The notes under the pieces were generated by a model. That model saw only the letters and a list, made by a program, of their open reading frames with translations, did not search any database and was not told the origin of the DNA. From Pseudomonadota bacterium (GTDB lineage: Bacteria; Pseudomonadota; Gammaproteobacteria; Burkholderiales; SG8-39): a stretch of DNA of 35,595 nucleotides. Positions 1-8,315 of the stretch are shown here, piece by piece. Each line of letters starts with the position of its first letter. Position 1 is the first letter of the stretch. The position numbers and the translations under genes were made by a program. The stretch spans positions 1-35,595 of the forward strand of contig JAPLRD010000177.1 of NCBI GenBank assembly GCA_026399375.1, written 5' to 3'.

Positions 1-627
1 ATAAGTCAGGGTGATGACCTCCATGTCCATCACCGGCGCGGCGAAGCCGCTCACCGAAAGCATGTCGCCCAGGTCGTGCATGTCGATGAAGCCGTGCACG
101 TGCGGCGCGCTGTCGTGCGCGGTGAACGCGCCCTTGAGTTCTTTCAGCGTGTCCGGCCCGTAACAGCTGAACATCAGCAGCCCCCCCACCTTCAGGACGC
201 GGCGAAATTCCTTCAGCGCCGGCAGCGGATCGCCGGCGCAATGCAGGGCCAGATTGGACCAGGCGAGATCCACGCTCGCCGCAGCCAGGGGCAGGCCGGT
301 AAAGTCAGCGCAAAGGCGATCGATGCGCGTGCGCCTGAAAACATGCCGCAGCCATGAACCGCCCCCGGTCGCGGCGGCGAACATCGGAAATGCGAAATCC
401 AGCCCCACTACCCGGGCACCCGGGTAGCGCTCGGCGATGCGCGTTGTGCCGTGACCGTCACCGCAACCCGCGTCGAGGACGGCGCGCGGATCCAGCTTGA
501 TGTACTGCAGGCGCTCCAGCATGCGGGATTCCACTTCGCGCGCGAGCACCGCCGCCCCGGCATAGGTGGCGGCCGCGCGGGAACTGGCGCGGCGGAGGGC
601 GCGACGGTCGATATCGGGCGCGCTCAT
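1..627 (-). CDS. bioC: BioC-like malonyl-ACP O-methyltransferase, 5' part (runs off the window edge)
   Basis: The minus strand is open from an ATG at 627 to base 1, giving 209 residues; the C-terminus lies outside the window. A class I SAM-binding motif (LDAGCGDGHG) sits at residues 51-60, followed by an acidic strand end (VVGLDF). Later a WSNLALH segment and a GGLLMFSCYGPDTL segment match the BioC group. BioC methylates the free carboxyl of malonyl-ACP so that the fatty-acid machinery can build the pimeloyl chain of biotin. A bioC gene next to comF and trmL is common in betaproteobacteria; here a broken amidase gene lies between bioC and comF, and bioC starts 46 bp after the amidase stop codon in the same direction. 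The BioC call rests on motif and context; a related SAM methyltransferase is possible. Confidence 0.82.
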   Translation of the reverse strand, partial: MSAPDIDRRALRRASSRAAATYAGAAVLAREVESRMLERLQYIKLDPRAVLDAGCGDGHGTTRIAERYPGARVVGLDFAFPMFAAATGGGSWLRHVFRRTRIDRLCADFTGLPLAAASVDLAWSNLALHCAGDPLPALKEFRRVLKVGGLLMFSCYGPDTLKELKGAFTAHDSAPHVHGFIDMHDLGDMLSVSGFAAPVMDMEVITLTY

Positions 628-673
628 CGGCCGGCCGGTCCTGCTAGCCCCGCTCCGGCGGCACGCAGCAAGG

Positions 674-1982
674 TCACCGGCCCGATGTCGACTGCAGCGC
701 CGCCTCCAGCGCCAGGCCTACCGCGAGCAGGCGCCGGTCCTCCCCGGCCTGCCCCACGACCATCAGACCGACCGGCGCCTCACCTGGCGCGTGGCAGGGG
801 ATGGACAGCGCACAGCCGTCGAGAAAATTGACCGCCGCGGGATTGCGCAGGATCGCCATATTGGTCTTGCCGTAGAGCTGATCGTCCGCCTCCAGCGGTT
901 CGATCGCCGGAGCGACCATGGCCACCGTGGGCATCAGCAATGCGTCGTAGGGCGCCGAGAGGCGCGCGCTTTCGGCAATCATGGCCGCGCGCTCGTTCAG
1001 CAACTCGATATAGTAGTCGGCGCTAACGTCGGCGCCGCGAAGGATACGCGAAGCGACGCGCGGGTCGTAATCGGCCTGGCGCCGCGCGATCAGGTCGCGG
1101 TGTATCGCGTAGGCTTCGGCGACGACCAGGCCGCCCTTCCTGTTGATCTGCGGCAACCGGAGCAAGGCCGGGAAGCGCACTTCGGTCACGCTTGCACCCG
1201 CCGCTGACAGCCGGGTGAGCGCTTTGCCGAATGCGGCGGCGACACCTGCGTCCAGGTCTTCGAGCACGTAGTCCTGCACCACGCCCAGCCGCAACCCCTT
1301 CAGCGGCAGCGCCGGGGGCACCTGCGGCGCCTCACCTGCAAGAACGCTGTCGACCAGCGCGCAGCAGGCGACGCTGCGCGCGATCGGGCCCACGGAATCC
1401 AGTGACGTCGACAGCGGGAACGTGCCGTCCTTGGGAATGCGCCTGGCGGTGGGTTTGAAACCGGTGAGTCCGCACAGCGCCGCAGGTATGCGTATCGAGC
1501 CGCCGGTGTCGGTTCCCAGGCCCATCGCCGCCATGCCGTCGGACACGGACACCGCCGCCCCTGACGACGAACCGCCCGGAATGCGGCCGGTGGTCCTGTC
1601 CCATGGATTTTTCGGCGATATTGGTACGGCCGACGATGATCGCGCCGGCCTGGCGCAGCCGGCGGACGACCGTGGCATCGGCCGCTGCAGGAGCGGCATC
1701 GGCCAGCGCCTTCGATCCGGCGCGCGTGATGTCGCCGGCGACGTCGAACAAATCCTTGACCGACACCGGGATGCCCGCAAGCGGCGAGGGCACGATGCCG
1801 TATGCGCGCAGGGCGTCGCTCGCCTTCGCCTCCGCCAGCGCCGATTCGCGGTGCGTGCGCGTGAACACGCGCGCGCCCTCGCCCGAGGGCGCGGCGATGC
1901 GCGTGAGCGCGTCCTCGACCAGGGCCTGGCTGGTCGTCTTGCGGCTGGCGAGTTCGGCTGCGAGAGTCAATAGTGGTTTCAT
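674..1982 (-). pseudogene. Amidase (amidase-signature family), broken by an internal out-of-frame deletion
   Basis: Two minus-strand frames together make an amidase-signature enzyme (Ser-cisSer-Lys hydrolase of small amides). The first frame starts at ATG 1982, four bases after an AGGG ribosome-binding site, and carries the catalytic lysine (SVKDLF, Lys76) up to the motif GRTNIAE. The second frame begins at NPWDRTTGRIPGG near 1612 and holds the catalytic serines (GGSSSGAA), the GTDTGGSIRIPA segment and the rest of the enzyme to the stop at 674-676. In intact relatives about 16 residues (FAFSGLG...GTP type) separate the two motifs; here they are missing and the frame changes at the joint. Read from 1982, the first frame would yield a truncated 216-residue protein ending at 1332. 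Both flanks are otherwise well conserved, so the lesion is recent or an assembly error. Confidence 0.8.
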
Positions 1983-2136
1983 TTTTCCCTGGTGAGGTGA
2001 GGTCATGTGGTGATATGCGAAGCGGATGCGATCCGCGGCGCTCTGGCAATCACGGGCGGCATTTGACCGCCATCGGCTTCATGGTTAATCTGTTTTCGCG
2101 CTGGCGACCAGCGCATCTTCAGGGAAGCATTTCCAC

Positions 2137-2850
2137 TTGTCAATTTCATCGCGGCCGTTTTCCGGCATCGGCGCCATCATCGGACGCACCCTGCTGCCGC
2201 AGGACTGCGTGCTGTGCCAGGCGACTAGCGGCGAGCGGCTGTTGTGCGACGCGTGCGAGCGCGATCTCCCGGCAAGCAGAGCGGCCTGCCCGCGCTGCGC
2301 GCTCGACACGACCGACGGCGCAGAGTGCGGCGCCTGTCTTGCCGATCCGCCGCATTTCGACGCCAGCCGCGCGGCGTTCGCCTATTCTCATCCTGCGGAC
2401 TCCCTGGTACAGGCCCTCAAGTACGGCGGACAACTTGCGCTGGCCGGTTTTTTCGCGCAGAAGCTGCAGCAGCGCGTCGGCCGGCCCGAGGGTATCGACC
2501 TGATCGTTCCCCTGCCCCTGCATCCGCAGCGATTGGCCGAGCGCGGCTTTAACCAGGCGGCCGAGATCGCCAGGGCCTTGTCGCGCGCCATCGGCGTCCG
2601 CATGGACGCTCAGCTTGCCACGCGCGTGCGCGACACCGCACCGCAAACCAGTCTGCCCTGGAGGGAGCGCGCGGCGAACATGCGCCGCGCGTTCAGCTGC
2701 GAGCGCGACCTGTCCGGTTTGCGCATAGCCGTTATAGACGATGTCATGACCACCGGCGCGACCCTGAACGAGTTTGCGCGGACGCTGAAGAAAAGCGGCG
2801 CTGCGCGGGTGGAGAACTGGGTCGTCGCGCGGACACCGCACGATGTTTAA
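2137..2850 (+). CDS. comF: ComF family phosphoribosyltransferase-like protein
   Basis: A protein of 237 residues. The N-terminus has four CxxC pairs (Cys24/27, 37/40, 51/54, 64/67), the zinc-ribbon pattern of ComF. The C-terminal half has the PRPP-binding loop IDDVMTTGATL and the family motif GFNQAAEIA. ComF/GntX proteins act in DNA uptake during natural transformation in several bacteria and are found widely in species not known to be competent, so the role here is uncertain. The start is a TTG at 2137, nine bases after AGGGAAG (2121-2127); I saw no better ATG in frame. The stop overlaps the start of trmL by 8 bp, so the two are probably translated together. Confidence 0.93.
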   Translation: MSISSRPFSGIGAIIGRTLLPQDCVLCQATSGERLLCDACERDLPASRAACPRCALDTTDGAECGACLADPPHFDASRAAFAYSHPADSLVQALKYGGQLALAGFFAQKLQQRVGRPEGIDLIVPLPLHPQRLAERGFNQAAEIARALSRAIGVRMDAQLATRVRDTAPQTSLPWRERAANMRRAFSCERDLSGLRIAVIDDVMTTGATLNEFARTLKKSGAARVENWVVARTPHDV

Positions 2851-3307
2851 TATCGTCCTCTACCAGCCGGAGATTCCGCCCAACACCGGCAACATCATCC
2901 GCCTCGCGGCCAACACCGGCGCGACCCTGCATCTGGTGGAGCCTCTGGGATTCAACCTGGAAGACCGGGAATTGCGACGCGCCGGTCTCGATTACCACGA
3001 GTACGCCAGCCTGGTGGTGCACAAAGACTGGCAAGCCTGTTGCGAACGGCTGCAAGGCCGGCGCATGTTCGCCTTTTCCACGCGCGGATTGCGCCGGCAT
3101 ACCGAACCCGAATTCATGGAGGGGGACGTGCTGGTTTTCGGCCCGGAGACTCGCGGCCTGCCGCAGTCAATCCTCGATGGCATTCCCGCTGAGCGCCGCC
3201 TGCGACTGCCGCTCAGGCCCGACAACCGCAGCCTCAATCTTTCCAATGCCGTAGCAGTCGCCGTGTACGAAGCCTGGCGGCAGTGCGGTTTCGCGGGGAG
3301 CGCTTAG
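2843..3307 (+). CDS. trmL: tRNA (cytidine/uridine-2'-O-)-methyltransferase TrmL
   Basis: A protein of 154 residues, the usual length of TrmL, a minimal SPOUT methyltransferase. TrmL methylates the ribose of the wobble base (position 34) of two leucine tRNAs. The three SPOUT motifs are all visible: NTGNIIRLAANTG near the N-terminus, FGPETRGLP in the middle, and the knot segment LRPDNRSLNLSNAVAVAVYE at the end. It overlaps the comF stop by 8 bp. It faces gpsA tail to tail, with a short perfect hairpin in the 34-bp gap. Confidence 0.96.
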   Translation: MFNIVLYQPEIPPNTGNIIRLAANTGATLHLVEPLGFNLEDRELRRAGLDYHEYASLVVHKDWQACCERLQGRRMFAFSTRGLRRHTEPEFMEGDVLVFGPETRGLPQSILDGIPAERRLRLPLRPDNRSLNLSNAVAVAVYEAWRQCGFAGSA

Positions 3308-3321
3308 GGTTTGCAAGATCC

Positions 3322-3339
3322 CGAGGGGAAATCCCCTCG
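3322..3339. terminator. GC-rich hairpin between convergent trmL and gpsA
   Basis: A perfect 7-bp inverted repeat, CGAGGGG / CCCCTCG, with a 4-base AAAT loop. It lies between the stop codons of two convergent genes. There is no T-run on either side, so it is at best a weak or Rho-assisted terminator. The GAGGGG...CCCCTC core recurs at 5603-5622 and 8234-8280. Confidence 0.5.
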
Positions 3340-3341
3340 TG

Positions 3342-4322
3342 CTAACTTTCGCCCTTGGGGTCGCGCGCCAGCAACTGCTCCACCGCGTCGCGGGGGGAAA
3401 GGCCGCCGAACAGGACGGCGCATACCGCGCGCGTGATCGGCATCTCGACGCCTACCTGCAACGCGCGCGCCTCGACCGCAGCGGCGGTGTGCACACCCTC
3501 GGCCACGTGGCCCAGTTCGCGCAATATGTCCTCGAGCTTCATGCCCTTTGCCAGCGACAGGCCAACCTGGCGATTGCGCGACAGGTCCCCGGTACAGGTC
3601 AGGATCAGATCGCCGGCGCCGGTCAATCCAGTAAAGGTTTCGGGGCGGCCGCCGAGTTTGACACCGAGGCGCGTTATCTCCGCCAGGCCGCGCGTGATCA
3701 GAGCCGCGCGCGCATTGGCACCCAGGCCCAGCCCGTCGGCGATGCCGGTGGCGATCGCCATGACGTTCTTGACCGCACCCCCGATCTCCACGCCGGCGAC
3801 GTCGGTGCTGAAATAGACGCGAAGGCGCGGCCCGTTCAGGGCGCGCGCGGTGGCCTCGCAAAAGGCGGCGTCTGCCGCAGCGAGCGTGAGTGCGGTGGGC
3901 AGGCCGCGCGCGACCTCCAGCGCAAAGCTCGGCCCGGACAGCGCACCGCATCCGCTGCCGGGCGCCAGGACTTCCGCCGCGATCTGGTGCGGCAGTTCGG
4001 CGCTTCGCGGCTCGAAGCCCTTGCACAACCACAGCACCGGTTTCTTCGCAGGGGCGAGCCTGACCAGCATCTCGCGCAGCGCCGCAGTCGGCGTGGCCAC
4101 CAGCACCAAGTCGGCATTGGCGATGGCTGCTTCAAAATCCGTTTCGATCGCGATTTGCGCGGGCAGCGCGATTCCCGGCAGGAAACGCTGATTGCACCGC
4201 TCGGCGATGATGGCCCGGCATTGTTCCGGTTCGTTGCTCCAGAGCGTGAGCTGATGCCTGGCGACCAGGCTGACCGCTATCGCCGTGCCCCAGGCACCGG
4301 CGCCGAGTACGGTAATTTTCAT
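3342..4322 (-). CDS. gpsA: Glycerol-3-phosphate dehydrogenase [NAD(P)+]
   Basis: A protein of 326 residues that reduces dihydroxyacetone phosphate to sn-glycerol 3-phosphate, the backbone for phospholipids, in the cytoplasm. The N-terminal Rossmann loop is [12 protein letters not shown] (residues 5-16). The catalytic lysine is in [13 protein letters not shown] (Lys185), and the [11 protein letters not shown] segment typical of GpsA is at 130-140. It is the last gene of a minus-strand run (rhodanese, grxC, secB, SH3 protein, gpsA), and secB-gpsA linkage is common in proteobacteria. It starts 38 bp after the SH3 gene stop. Confidence 0.97.
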   Translation of the reverse strand: MKITVLGAGAWGTAIAVSLVARHQLTLWSNEPEQCRAIIAERCNQRFLPGIALPAQIAIETDFEAAIANADLVLVATPTAALREMLVRLAPAKKPVLWLCKGFEPRSAELPHQIAAEVLAPGSGCGALSGPSFALEVARGLPTALTLAAADAAFCEATARALNGPRLRVYFSTDVAGVEIGGAVKNVMAIATGIADGLGLGANARAALITRGLAEITRLGVKLGGRPETFTGLTGAGDLILTCTGDLSRNRQVGLSLAKGMKLEDILRELGHVAEGVHTAAAVEARALQVGVEMPITRAVCAVLFGGLSPRDAVEQLLARDPKGES

Positions 4323-4360
4323 CGGGCGCGGGATGCGGTCCGCAATCGCCGGGTTGGGAC

Positions 4361-4795
4361 TTACAGTCCCCAGACCTGATTCGCGCGTACGAATCCGGTC
4401 TGGCCGTCGCGGTGGCGGACCTTGACCCAGGGGCCGGTCCCGAGTTCGGCGATTTCCAGCGCCACGCCCTTGCGCGCCTGGAACACGGTCGGCGCGCCGT
4501 CTTCAGCCCGTTGATGTACGTCCGCGAGCGCAGCCGTCACCAGCACCGTGCGCGCTTCCGACAGGGATTTTTTCTCCACCCACATGAGGTCGCCTGCGAC
4601 GTCGCGCACCTTGGTCCACTGATCGACCTGGACGATGATTTCCACCGGATAGAGCCGGCTCGCCACGAACAGTTTCTTTGCCCTGACCGAAGGCGCGTCG
4701 TACAGGGTCACGGCGTTCTCGCCGATGGAACGAAAATCGCCCGCCCATGCCGCGGAAGCGGCAAAGGACAGCAGTAGAAGCAGGAGCGGGCGCAT
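4361..4795 (-). CDS. Exported SH3-domain protein
   Basis: A protein of 144 residues with a clear signal peptide (leucine-rich core at residues 4-10, probable cleavage after SAAWA near residue 18). The mature part appears to hold two bacterial SH3-like segments: one around [11 protein letters not shown]...[17 protein letters not shown] and one around [27 protein letters not shown]. Such domains usually bind peptidoglycan or proteins in the periplasm. The exact function is unknown. It lies 12 bp downstream of secB and 38 bp upstream of gpsA, consistent with one operon. Confidence 0.85.
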   Translation of the reverse strand: MRPLLLLLLSFAASAAWAGDFRSIGENAVTLYDAPSVRAKKLFVASRLYPVEIIVQVDQWTKVRDVAGDLMWVEKKSLSEARTVLVTAALADVHQRAEDGAPTVFQARKGVALEIAELGTGPWVKVRHRDGQTGFVRANQVWGL

Positions 4796-4807
4796 TTGCG
4801 GGTTCGG

Positions 4808-5275
4808 CTAGTGCGCGATCTCTATCTTGGGCGCATCCTGTTCCTGCGCCTGCTGCAGGCGCTGCATGTAGATCGCCTCGAAATTCACCGGCGCCAGGTA
4901 CACGGGCGGGAATCCGGCGCGGTTGATGATGTCGGACACAGTCTCGCGCACGTACGGAAAAATGATGTTCGGGCAGGCCGTGGCGAGCAGGGGCTCCAGG
5001 TCCGTATCCGGCACGTTGCGGATCTGGAATATGCCGGCTTGCGCGGCTTCCACCAGAAACATCGTTTTCTCGCCGGCTTTGGCCGTGACCGTGACCGTCA
5101 GCACCACCTGATACAGGCCCTCGCCTATCGCCGCGCCCACGTTATGCAGCTGCACGTCGACTTCAGGCTGATCGCCCGACAAGAAAACGTCCGGCGCGTG
5201 GGGAATTTCCAGCGACAGGTCTTTCACGTAAATCTTCTCGATGCCGAAGATCGGCTGCTGCTGCGGTTCGCTCAT
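4808..5275 (-). CDS. secB: Protein-export chaperone SecB
   Basis: A protein of 155 residues, the normal SecB length. SecB is a cytoplasmic tetramer that keeps preproteins unfolded and hands them to SecA. Visible family features are PIFGIEKIYVKDLSLEIPHAP at the N-terminus (residues 8-28), the segment YQVVLTVTVTAK, and ACPNIIFPYVRETVSDIINRAGFPPVYLAPVNF in the C-terminal half. It follows grxC by 50 bp; grxC-secB-gpsA is a recurrent proteobacterial order. Confidence 0.97.
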   Translation of the reverse strand: MSEPQQQPIFGIEKIYVKDLSLEIPHAPDVFLSGDQPEVDVQLHNVGAAIGEGLYQVVLTVTVTAKAGEKTMFLVEAAQAGIFQIRNVPDTDLEPLLATACPNIIFPYVRETVSDIINRAGFPPVYLAPVNFEAIYMQRLQQAQEQDAPKIEIAH

Positions 5276-5325
5276 TTGGGTTCCAGTGGTTGAAGGAATT
5301 TGCGGTCGTGCACGGCTGCGGCTGC

Positions 5326-5589
5326 TCAGGCCTGTCCGCCAAGCAGCGCAACGAGTTTGCCGGCGCGATCCAGGGCGGCCAGATCGTCATAGCCGCCGAC
5401 GTGGACTTCGCCGATATAAATCTGCGGCACGGTGCGCCTGCCGGTCCTCTCCATCATCTCGGTGCGACGCTCCGGTTCGAGGTCGATGCGGATCTTGTCG
5501 ATCCCGGTGACGCCTTTCGATTTCAGCAGCATCTCGGCACGCTGGCAGTATGGGCAGGTGCCGGTGCTGTACATGATTACCTTTTGCAT
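5326..5589 (-). CDS. grxC: Glutaredoxin 3
   Basis: An 87-residue glutaredoxin with the dithiol active site CPYC (Cys12, Cys15) and the glutathione-binding segment TVPQIYIGEVHVGGYDDLAALD. It reduces protein disulfides and mixed disulfides using glutathione. It lies between the rhodanese gene (89 bp upstream, with a 20-bp palindrome in the gap) and secB (50 bp downstream). Confidence 0.96.
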   Translation of the reverse strand: MQKVIMYSTGTCPYCQRAEMLLKSKGVTGIDKIRIDLEPERRTEMMERTGRRTVPQIYIGEVHVGGYDDLAALDRAGKLVALLGGQA

Positions 5590-5602
5590 AAGCTGTTCGA
5601 TA

Positions 5603-5622
5603 TGAGGGGATGCATCCCCTCA
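5603..5622. repeat. Perfect 20-bp palindrome upstream of grxC
   Basis: TGAGGGGATGCATCCCCTCA reads the same on both strands. It lies 14 bp upstream of the grxC start codon, in the gap after the rhodanese gene. It could be an RNA hairpin between the two genes or a protein-binding site. It shares the GAGGGG...CCCCTC core with the structures at 3322 and 8234. Confidence 0.6.
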
Positions 5623-5678
5623 CTCTCCCCTAGGTTGGACCGCGGCAAGATTCAATTTGCAACGGGTTCAAAGTACGC

Positions 5679-6074
5679 CTACTTCTCCACCGGCAGGCCG
5701 GCCTGCTGCCACGCCGCGAATCCGCCGCTCAGATTCAGGACATTGGAAAACCCGGACTTGCGCAACGTCGCGGCGGCGGAGCTGGACCGGTTGCCGCTCG
5801 CACAGTAGACGATGACCGGTTTGTCCTTGAATTTCTCGATGTCGCCCATGCGCGCCTCGATCTGGGACAAGGGCAGCAGGCGCGAATTGAGTATGTGCGA
5901 CTGCGCGTATTCAGCCTGCTCGCGCACGTCCACCACCAGCGCATCCTGGCGGTTGATCAGCTGCGTCGCCTCCAGCGTACTGACCGAGGGCCCGCCCGCA
6001 CCGCGGCGCACCATCGGCCAGACCAGCATTGCGCCGCTGACGAACGCCACCGCGATGAGGAAAATGTTGTCCAT
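5679..6074 (-). CDS. Membrane-anchored rhodanese-like sulfurtransferase
   Basis: A protein of 131 residues from the ATG at 6074. One N-terminal membrane segment (residues 3-20, [17 protein letters not shown]) is followed by a rhodanese domain with active-site Cys91 in the loop CASGNRSS. The domain would transfer or bind sulfane sulfur; the substrate is unknown. Rhodanese, grxC and secB sit together in many betaproteobacteria. A longer reading frame reaches back to 6158, but the hydrophobic start and homologue pattern favour 6074. It heads the minus-strand run and is divergent from gpmA. Confidence 0.88.
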   Translation of the reverse strand: MDNIFLIAVAFVSGAMLVWPMVRRGAGGPSVSTLEATQLINRQDALVVDVREQAEYAQSHILNSRLLPLSQIEARMGDIEKFKDKPVIVYCASGNRSSSAAATLRKSGFSNVLNLSGGFAAWQQAGLPVEK

Positions 6075-6162
6075 TACGAATTTCACGCGCGCTCCCGGAG
6101 TTTCGCCGGAACGGCCGGAGAAATTTCTCCCCCAGACATTCCATTCACGATCATGCACAAAG

Positions 6163-6180
6163 GAATATTATAAAATATTC
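6163..6180. promoter_or_regulatory. AT-rich inverted repeat in the rhodanese/gpmA divergent region
   Basis: GAATATT and AATATTC form a perfect 7-bp inverted repeat around ATAA. The site holds a TATAAT hexamer on the minus strand (6167-6172) and near matches on the plus strand. It is the only AT-rich patch in the 139-bp divergent region, so it is probably the core of one or both promoters, perhaps with an operator. No convincing -35 hexamer was found. Confidence 0.45.
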
Positions 6181-6213
6181 ACCTGCCCACCGTACGCTAA
6201 AAAGAGGGACGCA

Positions 6214-6963
6214 ATGAAAACAGTCATTCTGCTCAGACACGGCGAATCCGTCTGGAACAAGGAAAACCGCTTCACCGGCTGGACCGACGTCGATTTGACC
6301 GAAAAAGGCGTCGAAGAAGCAAGAAAGGCCGGCCAGCTGCTGCGCGAGGCGGGTTACGTGTTTGATCTGGCCCACACTTCGGTGCTCAGGCGCGCGATCA
6401 AGACGCTCTGGCTGGCGCTGGAGCAGCTGGACCTGATGTGGATCCCGGTAACGCATTCCTGGCGCCTGAACGAGCGCCACTACGGCGCGCTGCAGGGCCT
6501 CAACAAAGCCGAAACGGCGGCAAAGTTCGGCGACGAGCAGGTGCTCGCCTGGCGGCGCAGCTACGACGTTCCACCGCCGGCTCTGGAGCAGAACGACGAG
6601 CGCTACCCCGGCAGCGACCCGCGCTACCGCGGGCTCAGCGCCAGCCAGGTGCCGTTCACCGAATGCCTCAAGGACACCGTGGCGCGCGTCATGCCTTACT
6701 GGAACCAGGCCATCGCGCCGGACATCAGGGCGGGAAAGCGCGTACTCGTCACCGCGCACGGCAATTCGATCAGGGCTCTGGTGAAATACCTCGACAAGGT
6801 GAGCGATCAGGACATCGTCGGCCTCAACATCCCAACCGGCGTGCCGCTGGTGTACGAACTCGACGATGTGCTGAAGCCCATCCGCCATTACTATCTGGGC
6901 GATCAGGCCGAAGTCGAAAAAGCCATGCAGGCCGTTGCCAGCCAGGGGAAGGCCAAGACTTGA
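6214..6963 (+). CDS. gpmA: 2,3-bisphosphoglycerate-dependent phosphoglycerate mutase
   Basis: A protein of 249 residues, the length of the cofactor-dependent mutase. It interconverts 3- and 2-phosphoglycerate in glycolysis and gluconeogenesis. The phosphohistidine motif LLRHGES is at residues 6-12 (His9) and the second active-site histidine is in [10 protein letters not shown] (His182). [12 protein letters not shown] and the RYPGSDPRY segment are also family-typical. The start at 6214 follows GAGGGAC with a short spacer; the reading frame is open upstream but without family sequence. It begins a plus-strand run with envC, ctpA and moeB. Confidence 0.97.
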   Translation: MKTVILLRHGESVWNKENRFTGWTDVDLTEKGVEEARKAGQLLREAGYVFDLAHTSVLRRAIKTLWLALEQLDLMWIPVTHSWRLNERHYGALQGLNKAETAAKFGDEQVLAWRRSYDVPPPALEQNDERYPGSDPRYRGLSASQVPFTECLKDTVARVMPYWNQAIAPDIRAGKRVLVTAHGNSIRALVKYLDKVSDQDIVGLNIPTGVPLVYELDDVLKPIRHYYLGDQAEVEKAMQAVASQGKAKT

Positions 6964-6986
6964 ATCCGACGCGCGGGCGGCTGGGG

Positions 6987-8186
6987 ATGCAGCTTGACCG
7001 CTGCGGACGCCTGCGCCAGATCAACGCCCGCCGCGGGGCCGGAATCTTGCTTGCTGTGACGCTGCTGGTCGCGGCTCCGGTTCGCTCAGCCGACCGGGCA
7101 GAACTCGAGGCTTTGCACAGTCGCATCGAAACACTGAAAAAGAACCTCGCCGGCGCCGAGGAAAACCGGGTCGAGGCCAGCGACGGCCTGCGCGCTTCGG
7201 AACGCGGCGTGTCGGAGGCCAATCGCGTGCTGCACAACATCGTCTTGCAGCAGAACTCGGTCAAGGCGGACCTGATCCGCGTCGGCGAACAGACGCGCGC
7301 GATGGAAGCCGGCATCGCCGCGCAGCAAGGCCAGCTCGGGCGGCTGCTGGCCATGCGCTACACCTCCGGCCAGCAGGACTACCTGAAACTGCTCCTGTCC
7401 GGACGCGACCCGAACCAGACCGCGCGCGACCTGCACTATTACGGCTACATCTCTCGCGCCCAGGCCGATTTCATCCGCGCTTTGCGCAATAATCTTGCAG
7501 GACTGGCGCAGCTGGGGCGCGACGCGCGCGACAAGAGCACCGAATTGGCCGAACTGGCGACCAAGCAGCGCGAAGCCCGAAAAGAGTTGCTGGCCCAGCA
7601 GGCCGAACGGCGCAAAGTACTCGCCAGATTATCGACGCAAGTACGATCGCAGCACCGCGAAATCAAGTCATTGCAACGCGACGAAGCGCGCCTTTCGCGT
7701 CTGGTAGAAGAACTGGCAAAGTTGATCGCGCCCGGCGCCCCCGGGCGGCGCAACGAGAAGCTTCCCGAGTCGAGCCGCGAAGCAGGCGTGTTCGCCGCGC
7801 TCAAGGGAAAGCTCAGGCTTCCGACGCGAGGGGAACTAATCAACCGCTTCGGCACTCCACGTAGTGACAGCGGCCTGAGTTGGAAAGGGTTGTTCATCCG
7901 CAGCGCCAGCGGCCAGGATGTGCGCGCGGTCGCAACGGGGCAGGTGGTGTTTGCGGAGTGGATGCGGGGGTTCGGGAATCTGCTGATCATCGATCACGGC
8001 CAGGGCTACCTCACCATCTATGGCAACAACGAGGCTTTGCTGAAACAGGCCGGCGATACCGTCAGGGCGGGCGACTCGGTGGCTACGGTGGGCAATAGCG
8101 GCGGCAACCCGGATTCGGGTTTATACTTCGAAATCAGGCATCAAGGAAAAGCTTTCGATCCGTTGCGTTGGGTATCTTTAAAGTAA
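6987..8186 (+). CDS. envC: EnvC-like murein hydrolase activator (coiled coil plus LytM/M23 domain)
   Basis: A protein of 399 residues: an N-terminal hydrophobic export signal (LLAVTLLVAAPVRSA), a long coiled coil (roughly residues 25-240, rich in Q, E, R and A heptads), and a C-terminal M23/LytM domain. Where active M23 peptidases have HxxxD and HxH zinc ligands, here the segments read WKGLFIRS and LYFEIRHQG, so the domain looks catalytically dead. This is as expected for EnvC, which activates amidases at the division septum rather than cutting peptidoglycan itself. The chosen ATG has no good ribosome site. A TTG at 6960 overlapping the gpmA stop, preceded by AGGGGAAGG, is an alternative adding nine residues. 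Confidence 0.9.
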   Translation: MQLDRCGRLRQINARRGAGILLAVTLLVAAPVRSADRAELEALHSRIETLKKNLAGAEENRVEASDGLRASERGVSEANRVLHNIVLQQNSVKADLIRVGEQTRAMEAGIAAQQGQLGRLLAMRYTSGQQDYLKLLLSGRDPNQTARDLHYYGYISRAQADFIRALRNNLAGLAQLGRDARDKSTELAELATKQREARKELLAQQAERRKVLARLSTQVRSQHREIKSLQRDEARLSRLVEELAKLIAPGAPGRRNEKLPESSREAGVFAALKGKLRLPTRGELINRFGTPRSDSGLSWKGLFIRSASGQDVRAVATGQVVFAEWMRGFGNLLIIDHGQGYLTIYGNNEALLKQAGDTVRAGDSVATVGNSGGNPDSGLYFEIRHQGKAFDPLRWVSLK

Positions 8187-8188
8187 GG

Positions 8189-8229
8189 GGCCATTTCAGA
8201 ATTGCCGAAATGACCCCCGATTTAGGGGG
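8189..8229 (+). repeat. Dispersed 41-bp hairpin repeat, copy A
   Basis: This stretch matches 23330-23370 at 34 of 41 positions, and all seven differences are transitions. The second half folds as a 4-bp stem (CCCC / GGGG) with a 7-base loop; in the other copy one pair is changed from C-G to T-A, so pairing is kept. It starts 3 bp after the envC stop codon. See the finding on this repeat. Confidence 0.7.
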
Positions 8230-8233
8230 AGCA

Positions 8234-8284
8234 CGAGGGGATATCCCCCAAGGGGACTTCCTGCGGGGCGTATCCCCTCGTTTT
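8234..8284 (+). terminator. Long hairpin with T-run between envC and ctpA
   Basis: A perfect 10-bp inverted repeat, CGAGGGGATA (8234-8243) and TATCCCCTCG (8271-8280), with 27 bases between and TTTT directly after. This is a plausible Rho-independent terminator or attenuator after envC. The arms share the GAGGGG core seen at 3322 and 5603. Confidence 0.6.
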
Positions 8285-8315
8285 GTAATCGGCTGTAATA
8301 GGGGTAGAGCAGTTC

